Of a stretch of DNA of 64,000 nt, positions 31,401 to 40,190 are shown one piece after another. Under the pieces are notes generated by a model, which had not been told where the DNA came from, did not search any database, and saw nothing but the letters and a program-made list of their open reading frames with translations. Both the position numbers and the translations under genes were made by a program. Source of the stretch: Zoroaster sp. YZ-2022 (Eukaryota > Echinodermata > Asteroidea > Forcipulatida > Zoroasteridae); assembly GCA_029582265.1 (NCBI GenBank), contig CM055828.1:4695402-4759401 (forward strand), given 5' to 3'. Every line of letters starts with the position of its first letter. The first letter of the stretch is position 1.

Positions 31401-34400
31401 AACCGTGACCGACACGGAGCTTAACAGAAATGGAACACTATATTGTAACTATTATAACTATACCTGGAACAAGTGGAGTGGCATAGAAGGAACAAATGAT
31501 GTGCAGTCATGGAGGAATGTACGCAGACGAATCGTCAGTGAAAGACAAAACCAATGAACTTGATCCCACATGCCTGAATCAAGTTTACTGAGGAGGGAAA
31601 CATATATTAAAAAAAAACCTTTAAAGAGAAGATTCTTTCTTTGAATCAAGCTTAATATTAAACAACCAACCTGTGTAAGTATCGTCTCATTATGGAGTGT
31701 AAGTCACAGTGGCGTACCCAGAATTTTCAAAGTGGGGAAGGAGGGAGGGGGAGATTTGCCAATCAGAAAACAAGTGGGGGAAGCTGTCCTCCTGCCCCAC
31801 CCATTTGGCTACACCACTTGTACATGTAAGTCATGAGAAAAGTGTGAAAAAGCACTCACAACAGAAAACACTTGAAGCAATTATAGCAATCTGGCAAATT
31901 TATTTAAAAAAATATTTGTGTGTGTGTTTTCTCTGAAATAAAAGCCCTTCAATACCTCAGATTTTCAAAAGTTTGAACCTGATTGTTTCAGACACACAAT
32001 TAAGCAGCAGCATTTTCCAGAGTCCGGCATTCTCCTGAGGACGATCAGAGCATACTGATCGAAACGTCGAGTTGTACCTCCAGTTCTTTTCAGAACTAAT
32101 TACTACTCACTTGAGATTCCACATGGTGTCACCGCAATTAGTCTTACTTAGACACACAATTGTTTGTTTTCTTCATGAAAAGTAATAACATCCTTAGGTT
32201 TATTTTCCAGTTCAATAATTAACAGTGGAGTTTGGTTCATCCGTATTCAAGCTGGTTAGATCTTTAAATATTGTACAAATAATCCAGGACATTTACATCA
32301 TGTCAAAGACCCGGAGTCACCAAAATAACAGAATTGTAGCTCATTTTAAAAGAGCTTTGTAAATAACCTGACAAAAATAACAACATTCAGCCTCTTCAGA
32401 ATTAGAGCTGTGTTTTTGTTCAACCTAAAGAGTGTTTTCCCAACGTACGTGAATGTGCCACTTCAGACGGACATTATTGCGGGTATTACTGGTACATGTT
32501 CTGTGTTTAGGCACAAGTAATTAACCAACGTGTACGTGTACGGGATCATGATGTGTATATCAACTCTTCATTCTATTCTTTACAATGTATATGCTATGGG
32601 TTTATGCTTGATACATTGTACATGTATTAGTATCATTCTTTACTTTACCATCATTTCTGTTTTGTTGGTTTTGCTGTTCTTTTGTATTGTTTGTGTGTTG
32701 GTTTATTGCTTTTTTGTTATTTATGATGCTGGACTCGAACCAGCGACCTCTCGAAAACCGTACGAGCGCTCTACCAACTAAGCTAAGACCCTATGTTGGT
32801 GGGCGGTCCACTTATGCCAATTATCTATTGCTCTATGGGGCCAGGTTAGAGGCCAAACCATATCTGCCGAGTAGCCAGGGATCAAGCCCCGGTCAGATGC
32901 AAACAACCTGGGTAACGGCAGTAGCGGGGATCACACAACGGGACACAAGCCTTTTACGTGGTTGTACACAGAATAAATATATATAGGAAGAAACTGACCT
33001 GAAATATTATATAAACGGGAAGCGAGCAAAGAAAAATTGACTGATGCCGGACTCGAACCTGTGACCTCTCGAATACCGTACGAGCACTCTACCAACTGAG
33101 CTAATCAGCCCCTATGCCAATTATCTATATGTATATATATGTATATACATATATATATATATATATGTATATATATGTATATACATATATATATATATTT
33201 TTGGGTGGGGGGTCTGACTGTTTGTTTGGGTGTGTCAGGTTGCTTATAGGCAGCATGTAGGTTTCTTTAAGCCTTTGTATGAGATTTGAATTACTGTAAC
33301 TACATGGAAAGGTAGAGGGAAAAAGAAACAGAGGAAGGCAAAGACTCAGGTGGACAGATGGCATTGTTTCTCAAACTAAAATGTCAATATACAGTTGCTA
33401 TACAAAAGCTCAAGAGCATCAAGAATGGAGAGTCTTCATCAAGAGGGTCACAAATACTCAGACATGAGTAGAACGACGACGACGATGAACTACATGTACA
33501 CGTGCACAATTTTGACGTTTTAACCCTAACCACCCCAAATCCTGCAAAATCCTCCAAGGGGCACTTTTGGGGAAAATTCAGCACTGTTAGAAACTGGTAC
33601 TTTCACCTCTTCAAATGGGACACAATTACTACCTGGCAAGAAGTACAGGCCATAATATGCTGAATATGAAAGATCAACGAAAATGCATGGTGCATTTTGA
33701 AGATAAGGGCGTGTTTCCAAAAGTGCACTGATGGATTTTGGAGGATTCGGGAATTCGGATTCGGGATTCGTTCCTAGCCAGAACACCTAGAGGGTTAGGG
33801 AAAATGATCTCTTCCTAATCTTTGTATCGTAATAATAACACACATTTTAATTTAGTTCTCTTCAAATTTTATTTAATGCAATGCCAATGGTACTGGGCAT
33901 GAAATCCTGCAGGCCACAGTTACATTATTTAGTTATCTCTTTCTTTCATGCCCCTGGAAATTTATTGTTTTTAATTGTTTTGCTTTTTATGTACATATTT
34001 TAAAATGCCTAATAAATGATAACAATAATAATATAAGGCCATGAGGGACATATTCGCTTCCCTGTTATGTTTAATTTTATTTTCCAACTTACCAGTAAAG
34101 CTTGGCAAAATCTGCCGAGATGGAGCTAGCCTGTTGTCTGAGAAGATAGATGTTATCTGTTGAAATGATGATAGACAGTAATTGCCAAATCTTATTAACT
34201 GCGTGTCGATCAATGAAAGATAGTGCCCTTAATGGGATATTCAGAGGGGACAGTTGTCTTTTGAAGGTTACCAAAGACAACCATACAAGATACTTCATTT
34301 GTAACTGAAGAGGCAGATGTTACCATTAACCTCCTTAAAAATCATTATGAGCACATATCTTCAGGTAATCTGTAAGATTACATCCATAATACATCCAGAC

Positions 34401-35880
34401 CACAATGGGATTACTGTTGATCCAGATAACAATTGAGATTAGGTCCTTGTCAGTAAAGGATTAAACACTCAATGTAGAATTTATCTATCAAGGTAGTCCA
34501 CAAATCCTCTTTGAATGGATAATAAACCTAGATATCTCTGCACTGTAGCTACAGCACCTAGGCTTGCATCACACACAAACATAGACACTGGCCAATGTTA
34601 CAAATACTATGATTATTTAATTATTAATTTCAATATCTTGAAAGTGCATACGTGCAATTCAAATTGTTTATAAAAAAAAATTGCTCTCATAACAATAAAT
34701 TTGAATTTTTCAACAACAAAAAAAATACTTAAAACTTGATAGGGCAGTTTTGACTCTTGTAAAAGCGGACTTGTTTTTCACACCTCAATTGTGTGAATCT
34801 GCATTATATTGACAAACCTCGTGTACTGGAAGTGACTTTGGCCATGTCATGGACTGACGTTCGGATGGGTTTGCCTTGTAGTATACACATACACTCACAA
34901 TCTGTCATCATCCTCAGGTCCTGAAGCCATCGTTCCACTGAATTTGCATCTGTTAAGTGCATCCTGAAGACAGATGAGGGGGATTCAAATCAAAATTACA
35001 TGTAGGCGATGTGAACCCTCCTCCAATCAGTGCAATTTTTGAAACAACCCATTCAGGCCACTCCAAGCCATTAGCTGTTGCCAGTGGCCTCCTATGGTTA
35101 CCCTTCTGTGCACTGTCACACCACTGAGATTGCAGGGTAAAGTGGTCTCCCATCGATATATTGCAGGCCATACTATGTTCAAACATTTACAGTGGCCTTG
35201 GGTGACACACAGTTGATTTTGTAAGATTACTTGGAAAGGACAGCAGGCTTGTACATGTATGTACTGAAGGTTGCTAAAGAACATAATTTAGTGGTTGGGA
35301 GTGGCCTCCATGTGTAGGAGGGTATAATAATACATAAAATGATTTATAGAAAGACCACAAATCTTCAAATGAACAACATGGGAGATTGACTAATTAATTT
35401 TCTTTTCAGAGTGTACAAAGATTTTGTTTTACATCCATTGTATGCAGGACTTGAACCTGTGTCCTCCATTTCAAGAGTTGACTTTTCATACGTACATACG
35501 ATATGACCATACAAAAGAACTTAAAGATACAATATCATCATGATCAACAGGGCATGGAATCAGAGTGCTAGTTTTAGACAAACTCAGTGACTGAAAATAA
35601 TACCCCACATGATAAGGCCAAATAAAAAAAAAAACATGTTTAGCGTCCTGCCTTTTTGAAAAAAGGAAGGAGGGCCTTTTTTATTTTTTTTAAATGGCCG
35701 CCCGACACATTTTTAAAGACAACCGGCCGGGCTATTTTTCAAGATGGCTGCCAGCGAACTGACACGCGTATGATAATCGACAACTTTATACACGGTGTGC
35801 TAAAGTTTAAAAAAATACGATGTTATTTATTTTTAAATTTATTTTTTTCATCTGAGATCGTTAAAATGTATCCTTTTTTT

Positions 35881-35916
<36 letters not shown>

Positions 35917-36251
35917 AGGCGGCCTCTAAAAAGGAAGCGGGCGGGGACGCTAAACATGTTTTTTTTTTTATTTGGCCTAAGGTCATATTACCGTTGCTGC
36001 TGCATAAATGAGCCAGTAATTATCAGTCACTGTGTTTATCTTGAACTAGGACACCGATTCCATGCCCTGTGGAGAGTCTTCTCTGATCCGTCTCTTTAAG
36101 GTTAGGATGGGGCAAAGATATAGACAAAGATGTGTGTTTTTATCCCGAGGGGAGGAGGGGAACGATGGACAATACCCGAAAAGTAAACTTACTCGATGAC
36201 ATCATCCGACAGCCAAGTTCTCAGTGCGCTTGCTTCATTAAAATTGTTCAT
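25302..36251 (-). CDS. INSC: Inscuteable spindle-orientation adaptor, complete coding region
   Basis: Adaptor that links polarity proteins (Par3) to the GPSM2/LGN-NuMA machinery during oriented cell division. Coding exons in transcript order are 36251-36193, 34963-34818, 34156-34093, 31587-31464, 30524-30472, 29561-29447, 28976-28863, 28547-28422, 28213-28042, 27581-27406, 26945-26678, 26009-25933 and 25433-25302. They total 1626 nt (541 residues plus stop), and all junctions are GT/AG and phase-matched. The N-terminal helix SVERWLQDLRMMTDCECMCI (residues 28-47) matches the LGN-binding peptide of animal INSC. Residues from about 200 on form armadillo-like repeats (ALRTVANICNAVEGRRELE, ASAIANITFMDSMACE, DQVATILANMAV). 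The C terminus ESFV is a class I PDZ ligand, as in human INSC. Human INSC is 532-579 residues depending on isoform. A short upstream coding exon is possible at 47387-47409. Confidence 0.95.
25933..26009 (-). CDS. INSC: INSC exon 12
   Basis: Encodes IPRLVELCSNRRERNDSEPV, LVACL (residues 474-498). Human counterpart reads SRLIELCRSPSERNSSDAVL. Acceptor acAG, donor GTAAGT. Confidence 0.95.
26159..26449. mobile_element. piggyBac-type MITE, TTTGACTG subfamily
   Basis: CCCTCCTACT at the left (TTCAA before it, a probable decayed TTAA) and AGTAGGAGGG-TTAA at the right. Lies in the INSC intron between exons 11 and 12. Confidence 0.75.
26678..26945 (-). CDS. INSC: INSC exon 11, armadillo repeats
   Basis: Encodes VATILANMAVTEQCRKDIID, a Ser/Gln-rich loop (about residues 420-440), then HQKAAIGLARLARDQSSAER (residues 384-472). 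Longest exon of the gene. Acceptor cttcAG, donor GTATGT, ends in phase 1. Confidence 0.96.
27406..27581 (-). CDS. INSC: INSC exon 10, armadillo repeat
   Basis: Encodes LCENASSSSVFVISASAIAN, ITFMDSMACECLASYHTTRA and a basic Gly/Lys-rich loop, ending NTLYCQDQ (residues 326-383). Human equivalent contains ASAALANITFFDTMACE. Acceptor tttcAG, donor GTATGA. Confidence 0.96.
27620..28010. other. INSC intron 9, diverged repeat with a spurious 121-codon frame
   Basis: Contains TTTGGCTATGCCACTG (a common hAT-like end) and AGTATTCCTTAGCAAAT-type sequence. The plus-strand open frame at 27642-28007 has no motif and is antisense within an INSC intron, so I do not call a gene. Confidence 0.4.
28042..28213 (-). 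CDS. INSC: INSC exon 9, armadillo repeat
   Basis: Encodes ASGVEYLSEILSSLTSTES, VKAEAASVIAQITSPS and HHLLGFIEYMEDLLKELT (residues 268-324). Matches human TRAEAAAVVAQVTSP. Acceptor ttacAG, donor GTAAGC. Confidence 0.96.
28422..28547 (-). CDS. INSC: INSC exon 8, armadillo repeat
   Basis: Encodes EGAIQVLLQLCQQASLNAMK, PIALRTVANICNAVEGRREL ER (residues 226-267), a typical armadillo repeat. Acceptor cacAG, donor GTGAGC, phase 0. Confidence 0.95.
28863..28976 (-). CDS. INSC: INSC exon 7, start of armadillo region
   Basis: Encodes TIIKSIQESASEYNIKIAVN, TVHCLSEDGNDMCRLLAK (residues 188-225). The DMCRLLAK-EGA junction matches human PLCRIIAKEGG. Acceptor tttcAG, donor GTATGT. Confidence 0.93.
29447..29561 (-). 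CDS. INSC: INSC exon 6
   Basis: Encodes FEELNGALPPAVPTLNILSD and LGKTFNSLVQLVQGILIK (residues 150-187), a helical segment leading into the armadillo region. Acceptor tttAG, donor GTAAAA. Confidence 0.88.
29855..30063. repeat. 40-bp minisatellite
   Basis: Five tandem units of about 40 bp, each with CCTAACCCCCTAGG, TATTCTGGCTAGGAACC and TTCCTGAA. It looks like an expansion of one terminus of the adjoining CCCTAAC-ended MITE (30064-30290). Confidence 0.85.
30064..30290 (+). mobile_element. CCCTAAC-family MITE, copy in INSC intron 5
   Basis: Contains TCCTCCAAAATCCTC, AATGCACCATGCATTTTCGT and GTACTTCTTGCCAGGTAGTA. Inverted relative to 33524-33800, with near-identical interior. Confidence 0.7.
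30472..30524 (-). CDS. INSC: INSC exon 5
   Basis: Encodes LQHTVLQDCARLVKQAE (residues 132-148) plus AT of codon 149. The donor GTACGT was chosen because only it keeps phase with exon 6, which starts C-TTT-GAA-GAG. The frame meets a stop about 70 bases downstream if unspliced. Confidence 0.85.
31464..31587 (-). CDS. INSC: INSC exon 4
   Basis: Encodes KLDSGMWDQVHWFCLSLTIR, LRTFLHDCTSF and MPLHLFQ (residues 91-131). W-x-x-V-H matches human WARVH. Acceptor cctcAG, donor GTATAG, ends in phase 0. Confidence 0.85.
31707..31825. mobile_element. Short hAT-like MITE (CAGTGGCGTA family)
   Basis: Begins CAGTGGCGTACCCA and ends TGGCTACACCACTTG plus five bases. GTAAGTCA flanks it at 31699-31706 and 31826-31833, the 8-bp duplication expected of hAT. 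The five extra bases at the right make the exact boundary uncertain. INSC intron 3. Confidence 0.55.
32002..32149. mobile_element. 148-bp retroelement with 12-bp target duplication and hammerhead-like core
   Basis: Flanked by AGACACACAATT at 31990-32001 and 32150-32161. Contains CTGAGGA, then a GATCAG/CTGATC stem, then GAAAC and GTA spaced roughly as in a type I hammerhead ribozyme, followed by an AGTTCT/AGAACT hairpin. The duplication length points to retrotransposition. A homologous copy is at 22170-22292. Confidence 0.55.
32728..32795 (-). repeat. tRNA-like sequence (pseudo-tRNA or SINE head)
   Basis: On the minus strand: TAGCTTAGTTGGTAGAGCGC (A box), GGTTCGAGTCC (B box) and a perfect T-arm stem GCTGG/CCAGC. 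The acceptor stem does not pair and position 33 of the anticodon loop is C rather than T, so a functional tRNA is unlikely. Confidence 0.6.
33040..33114 (-). repeat. tRNA-like sequence (pseudo-tRNA or SINE head)
   Basis: On the minus strand it has a 7-bp acceptor stem GGCTGAT/ATCAGTC, A box TAGCTCAGTTGGTAGAGTGC and B box GGTTCGAGTCC. The T arm is mismatched and the anticodon loop is the same unusual ACGGTAT type as in the copy at 32728. Same family. Confidence 0.6.
33123..33200. repeat. TA/TATG microsatellite
   Basis: About 78 bp of alternating TATA and GTATAC words, largely self-complementary, immediately beside the tRNA-like sequence. Confidence 0.9.
33524..33800 (-). mobile_element. CCCTAAC-family MITE, copy in INSC intron 3
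   Basis: Starts after TTAA (33520-33523) with CCCTAACC and ends GGTTAGGG. Interior is the reverse complement of 30064-30290 (ACTACCTGGCAAGAAGTAC, AATGCATGGTGCATTTTG). Confidence 0.75.
34093..34156 (-). CDS. INSC: INSC exon 3
   Basis: Encodes DNIYLLRQQASSISADFAKL then Y (residues 69-89), with split codons on both sides that fit its neighbours. Aligns with the human stretch LLLKRGWVISTELRRI. Acceptor caacAG, donor GTAAGT. Confidence 0.88.
34818..34963 (-). CDS. INSC: INSC exon 2, LGN-binding helix
   Basis: Encodes MHLTDANSVERWLQDLRMMT, DCECMCILQGKPIRT and a Ser/Thr-rich tail (residues 20-68). It aligns with the human VQRW-MEDL-TECECMCVLQAKPI segment that binds the TPR domain of GPSM2/LGN. Acceptor cttcAG, donor GTTTGT. 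Confidence 0.95.
35524..36098 (-). mobile_element. Palindromic MITE (ATTCCATGCCC family), split by a nested element
   Basis: AAAGATACAATATCATCATG at the left and the matching arm at the right end (to 36098). The nested insertion at 35616-35977 interrupts the conserved GATAAGGTCATATT centre, which sister copies keep intact. INSC intron 1. Confidence 0.8.
35616..35977. mobile_element. PIF/Harbinger-type MITE nested in another MITE
   Basis: TIR GGCCAAATAAAAAAAAAA followed by CATGTTTAGCGTCC at the left, inverted at the right, flanked by TAA (35613-35615, 35978-35980). GGCC ends and a TAA duplication are typical of PIF/Harbinger. Contains a long A run near 35886. Confidence 0.85.
36193..36251 (-). 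CDS. INSC: INSC coding exon 1
   Basis: ATG at 36251-36249, encodes MNNFNEASALRTWLSDDVI plus GA of codon 20, donor GTAAGT. The exon has an AG acceptor and begins at 36255, so transcription starts further upstream. The reading frame is open across the extra GAGT, so translation could also begin in an earlier exon. Confidence 0.75.
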
Positions 36252-36255
36252 ACTC

Positions 36256-37499
36256 CTATTGAAAAAGAAACAGAGAGAGAACAGGTACATGTAATTACAC
36301 GTACAATGACTGAATGGATCGATTCATTACAGTGACGAAGCAAAAATGATGAAGTGAGATTTGAAGTTTACATGTGAATTATGAGTAATCTCTTTGTGAG
36401 TTGTCTGGCTCTGAGAAGGAGACAAGAAGTCATTGTACAAATGTAGACATTCATGCTTCACGTGGATTGTACATAAGTATGTAGCAACCACCCAAATAAA
36501 AGGTTATCAATTTTAGGGGGAAAATGTGATAAAATAGACTAAAAATCTTCATACAATTATACAGTATACTGCCAACTGGATATATCGTGCCTAGTAGTAA
36601 TTTCCATCTGCACAGACGTACCGTTGTAGTGCTTGATATACAGTGACTTATTGTCACTTTTACATTATTAAATTACTCCAGGGAATGATTTTGCTCATAA
36701 TATTTCTATAGCAATATTTTTAGGCAGAAATATTTGTGTATGTTATACTGATTTTGAATAGTCTTGAAATTTGATCAGCAAATTGTGAATATTTCGTGTA
36801 CTTTTTGCTACATGCAATACAAGCAAAAATGGTTGACTCCTATATGTACTTACGTTCGTTTTTGTGTTGTTCACTTGAACAATTCTCACAGGATGGCAAC
36901 TGTTTTCTTACAGCTTTATAATCCAATCAAAATTTAATTCCGTTGCTATGCTACATGTACCTCTGAAAAGATGGGCAGATTAAGAAATGGAGGTACGCAG
37001 ATCTTTGCTCAACTTGTTTTGATTTCGTTGTGATAGTCTTAGGTTGGATGAGATGATTAAATAGAGACATTTACAATGAGGATGACATTTTGTGACAAGG
37101 ATCAAGCATGTTCAATTGTATCTGAATCCAAAGTCCACACACTAGGGTTGAACAGGCCTGGCAGTGTTCCAACAAATAAAAGCTAGGGTCCTTAAATGTT
37201 GATTGACAGAAGATAATTAAGATAATATTCAGACAAAATGTTTGCATTAAGTTCGTTTTATAAGAACACGTCCTGAAAAATAAACAGTTGCGTACTCACA
37301 TAATTGTACTATGAGTGACTTTTTAAATGCCACTATTAATTGCTGTTGGGGGAAAAAAGCACTAGTCTATTTTGAATAAAACATTTGGGTTTTGGCAGCA
37401 AAGGACCTTTTCAAGAAAAACAATTGAAGTTTGTTGACAAAAAGAATTGTTTCTTTGTTTATTTTATTATTATCATTCAAATATCATTCAAATATCATT
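36256..37499. other. INSC upstream region, no feature seen
   Basis: AT-rich DNA directly upstream of INSC coding exon 1. It is an intron if the gene has earlier exons. Minus-strand GTAAGT at about 36853 and GTGAGT at about 37300 are candidate donors without support. Confidence 0.4.
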
Positions 37500-37501
37500 C
37501 A

Positions 37502-37680
37502 TCGGGCAAGCTCGATGGTCGAGAGGTTAAGATGTCTGCACTAGTAAAGCAGGAGGTCGTGGGTTTGAATCCCACCCGAGTCGCCTGTGAAGTTTTTTTC
37601 ACAGACACTCGGGAAGCACCGAGTATACAGTGCTATACACACGTCGGTGTAGGGCAAAATTAAATCAATTACACCAAACT
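37502..37680 (+). mobile_element. tRNA-derived SINE, second family
   Basis: Head with TGGTCGAGAGGTTAAGATG (A box), CTGC/GCAG anticodon stem and a perfect T arm GTGGG-TTTGAAT-CCCAC (B box). A body follows with CACAGACACTCGGGAAGCAC and CACACGTCGGTGTAGGGC. Resembles a Ser/Leu-type tRNA without the long variable arm. Confidence 0.7.
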
Positions 37681-39839
37681 AACAAAATTAAAAACCAAAT
37701 CATGGCGGGGGGGCTACTGATAAATTGGCACTGCTTTCTGAACTGAAAAGACGTACCTAAATCTTGTCTACCTCTCTCCTACCCAGTATAATATTCAGCG
37801 GCCTATGAATAACGTATAACCAAAGTTCCTGCATTTTCTTGCAATATCATTTTCAGCGCCAGGTGTCATCAATACACAGGGCTTGGATTTAGACATGTTC
37901 CTGTATTGTAATCAAGAAAATGCCCGCCCCCCCCTTTCCTACAAATTGTCTTTCTCAGGTGAATCAGAGAATAGCCTTTTGGCCAAGGGCTAATGTTCTT
38001 TCGATTACCAAGTGCACTTTTAATCACTGAGAGGGTTTTAGATTTCCACCGCTAATCAAAGGGTTGCTGTCTGCCCAATAAGTGTAAGAATCTTGTCTGT
38101 GGTTCCAACAATGTTGAGGTCAAGGAGTACTTGACGTCATGTACTGACTGTCTTACAGGTGGGAATTGAGATGGGATGTTGCTATGGACATGGGAGGCAG
38201 ACTCGAAAAATAAGAATGTCTGCATCACAAAATTAAGTTTTTAGAAAAGGGCCAATTCTGGGTGGTTCAGTTGTTCTGCGTTATGAAGAGGTATGTCTTT
38301 ATTCTTAGAATGTTGGTTGCCAGTATTAAAAGAATTAGACATGGTTCTATTGCAGCAGACATGTTTTTTAAATTTTTATTTCAATCAAGTATGTAAGACC
38401 AAACCAAGGCTTGTATGAAAATAGTCTGGCTCTACTTATGTACTGATAATCAGCATCACTTTGTACAATATCATTGTCTTGAAGTCGGGGAATCTGACAA
38501 ACATGGCCAAAACGTGACAAGCATGGCTATTGGTTCCCTATTTCTTGAATATCAAGGTTAACACGGATATGGTGTACGTACAATGATGTATGAAGTGTCA
38601 GCTAGGCAATCATGGATTTTCTGCTTTCAGAAAATTGGCCGTGTACAAACATTTAAAATCGACCATCTTACTTAAAATGTCCCTCCACCCTCTTTGGTCA
38701 TGCGTCTTCCTATCTGTTACCAAGATCTTTTCCAAGAAAGCATTTCCATCTCTGAGAGTCAGAGTACATGTACCTCATAGGAGAGTGCAATTTGTAGGCA
38801 GTTTATTCTTTCATTACTGCCATTACTAACTTTGCAATATGTCACTCTTCTCTGTAATCTTGTTAGATGCGTTTACTCAATTCAATTAGTTTGGTGTGTC
38901 TTTGCCAGTATTTGCTCATCAATTACCAGAGAGGTGTCCATCACATCAGTGTTGTGATGTACAGGTGTCCTGTTATTTGTTTGGTTATTTCTCAATGACA
39001 AAGAAAACCAAGAATATGTTTGATCATGGAGGAAGGAACATTTTATTGAAGGAGACATTTAAAAGGAAAACATTAATTTTTTTTTAAACCCCATTATTTT
39101 GTTCTTTTCTGCATAAATCCAGTGAACCATATTTTTGTTACCCATACTCTATCCTAGCTAGCAATCTCTTGCTTGTCTTTATAAGGGTGAACCAGCAATA
39201 TATACCAGCAGAGGGATAGACAGATATTCCAAACTCATCTTTTGTTTGAGAACAGTATCTGATCTGTCTTGATCAAGAGAGATTATTACATGGTGCTACG
39301 GCAAATCTACCCCTAATATATTGATCATGTCTTGGTATTGTTTATTTTCAACCATGAGATTCAGTAATGCTTGGGGCCCCAGACGATCTGAAGCTGATAT
39401 TCTAAAGAAATCAACTTCCAATACAGTCTCTTAGCATCCAGTTACAATGTTGACGGTGTAACGTTTTCCTGGAGAGTTCTTGTTTCCTTCCAAACTATAA
39501 TGAACACATGTGTACATGTATGTATCACTTTCACCATAGCACCATTTAATAGTTTGTATAGTGTCCGAGTTGTGCAAACACTTTGTTGAAACCTAATGGG
39601 TTAGTGTGTGCATACTTTGTGGGTCCTTTCATTTGACCAAGATATCGATAGCTTAGTGTGCTATCATTACGTACCATACATACAATGTATGTAACATGAT
39701 GCCTTCAGACCATTGTAATTTTATTTTTTACTTTCCCTGAACTGTTTTGCTTAATGACTTTGGGGATGAGGGGATCGAAGACATTATTGGCCTCGATGCC
39801 ATTTCTTCGATAGATCCATATTACGCCGTATCCGAAATG
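37681..39839. other. Intergenic, no gene seen
   Basis: Single-copy-looking AT-rich DNA. Frames up to 79 codons (38590-38829) lack recognisable motifs or splice-compatible homology. Confidence 0.45.
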
Positions 39840-40190
39840 ATGGCTTTGGCTACAGCTATGGCTAGATCACTGTTTCTTCCTATACTTCAGCATTGTCGCT
39901 GTAGCCAATAGCCATAGCCATAGCCACAAACACTACGGCTATGGCTATGGCTATGGCTAGATCACTGTTTCTTCCTATACTTCAGCATTGCTGCTGTAGC
40001 CAATAGCCATAGCCATAGCCATAGCCACAAACACTACGGCTATGGCTAGATCACTGTTTCTTCCTATACTTCAGCATTGCTGCTGTAGCCAATAGCCATA
40101 GCCATAGCCACAAACACTACGGCTATGGCTAGATCACTGTTTCTTCCTATACTTCAGCATTGTCGCTGTAGCCAATAGCCATAGCCATAA
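39840..40190. repeat. Tandem array with shrinking hexamer hairpins
   Basis: Four units start GCTAGATCACTG at about 39861, 39956, 40045 and 40128, spaced 95, 89 and 83 bp. Each has AGCCATAGCC repeats opposite GGCTATGGCT repeats, which can pair as a hairpin. Unit length falls by about one GGCTAT hexamer each time. Confidence 0.85.

Noticed and set aside
35656..36099. 147-codon frame with a long lysine run
   Set aside because: It spans the nested Harbinger MITE and its poly(A) run, so it is translated transposon sequence.
37502..37590. Functional tRNA
   Set aside because: Acceptor stem pairs poorly, the anticodon stem has a mismatch, and a SINE-like body follows directly.
39840..40190. CRISPR-like array
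   Set aside because: Repeats are contiguous tandem units without unique spacers, in a eukaryotic intergenic region.
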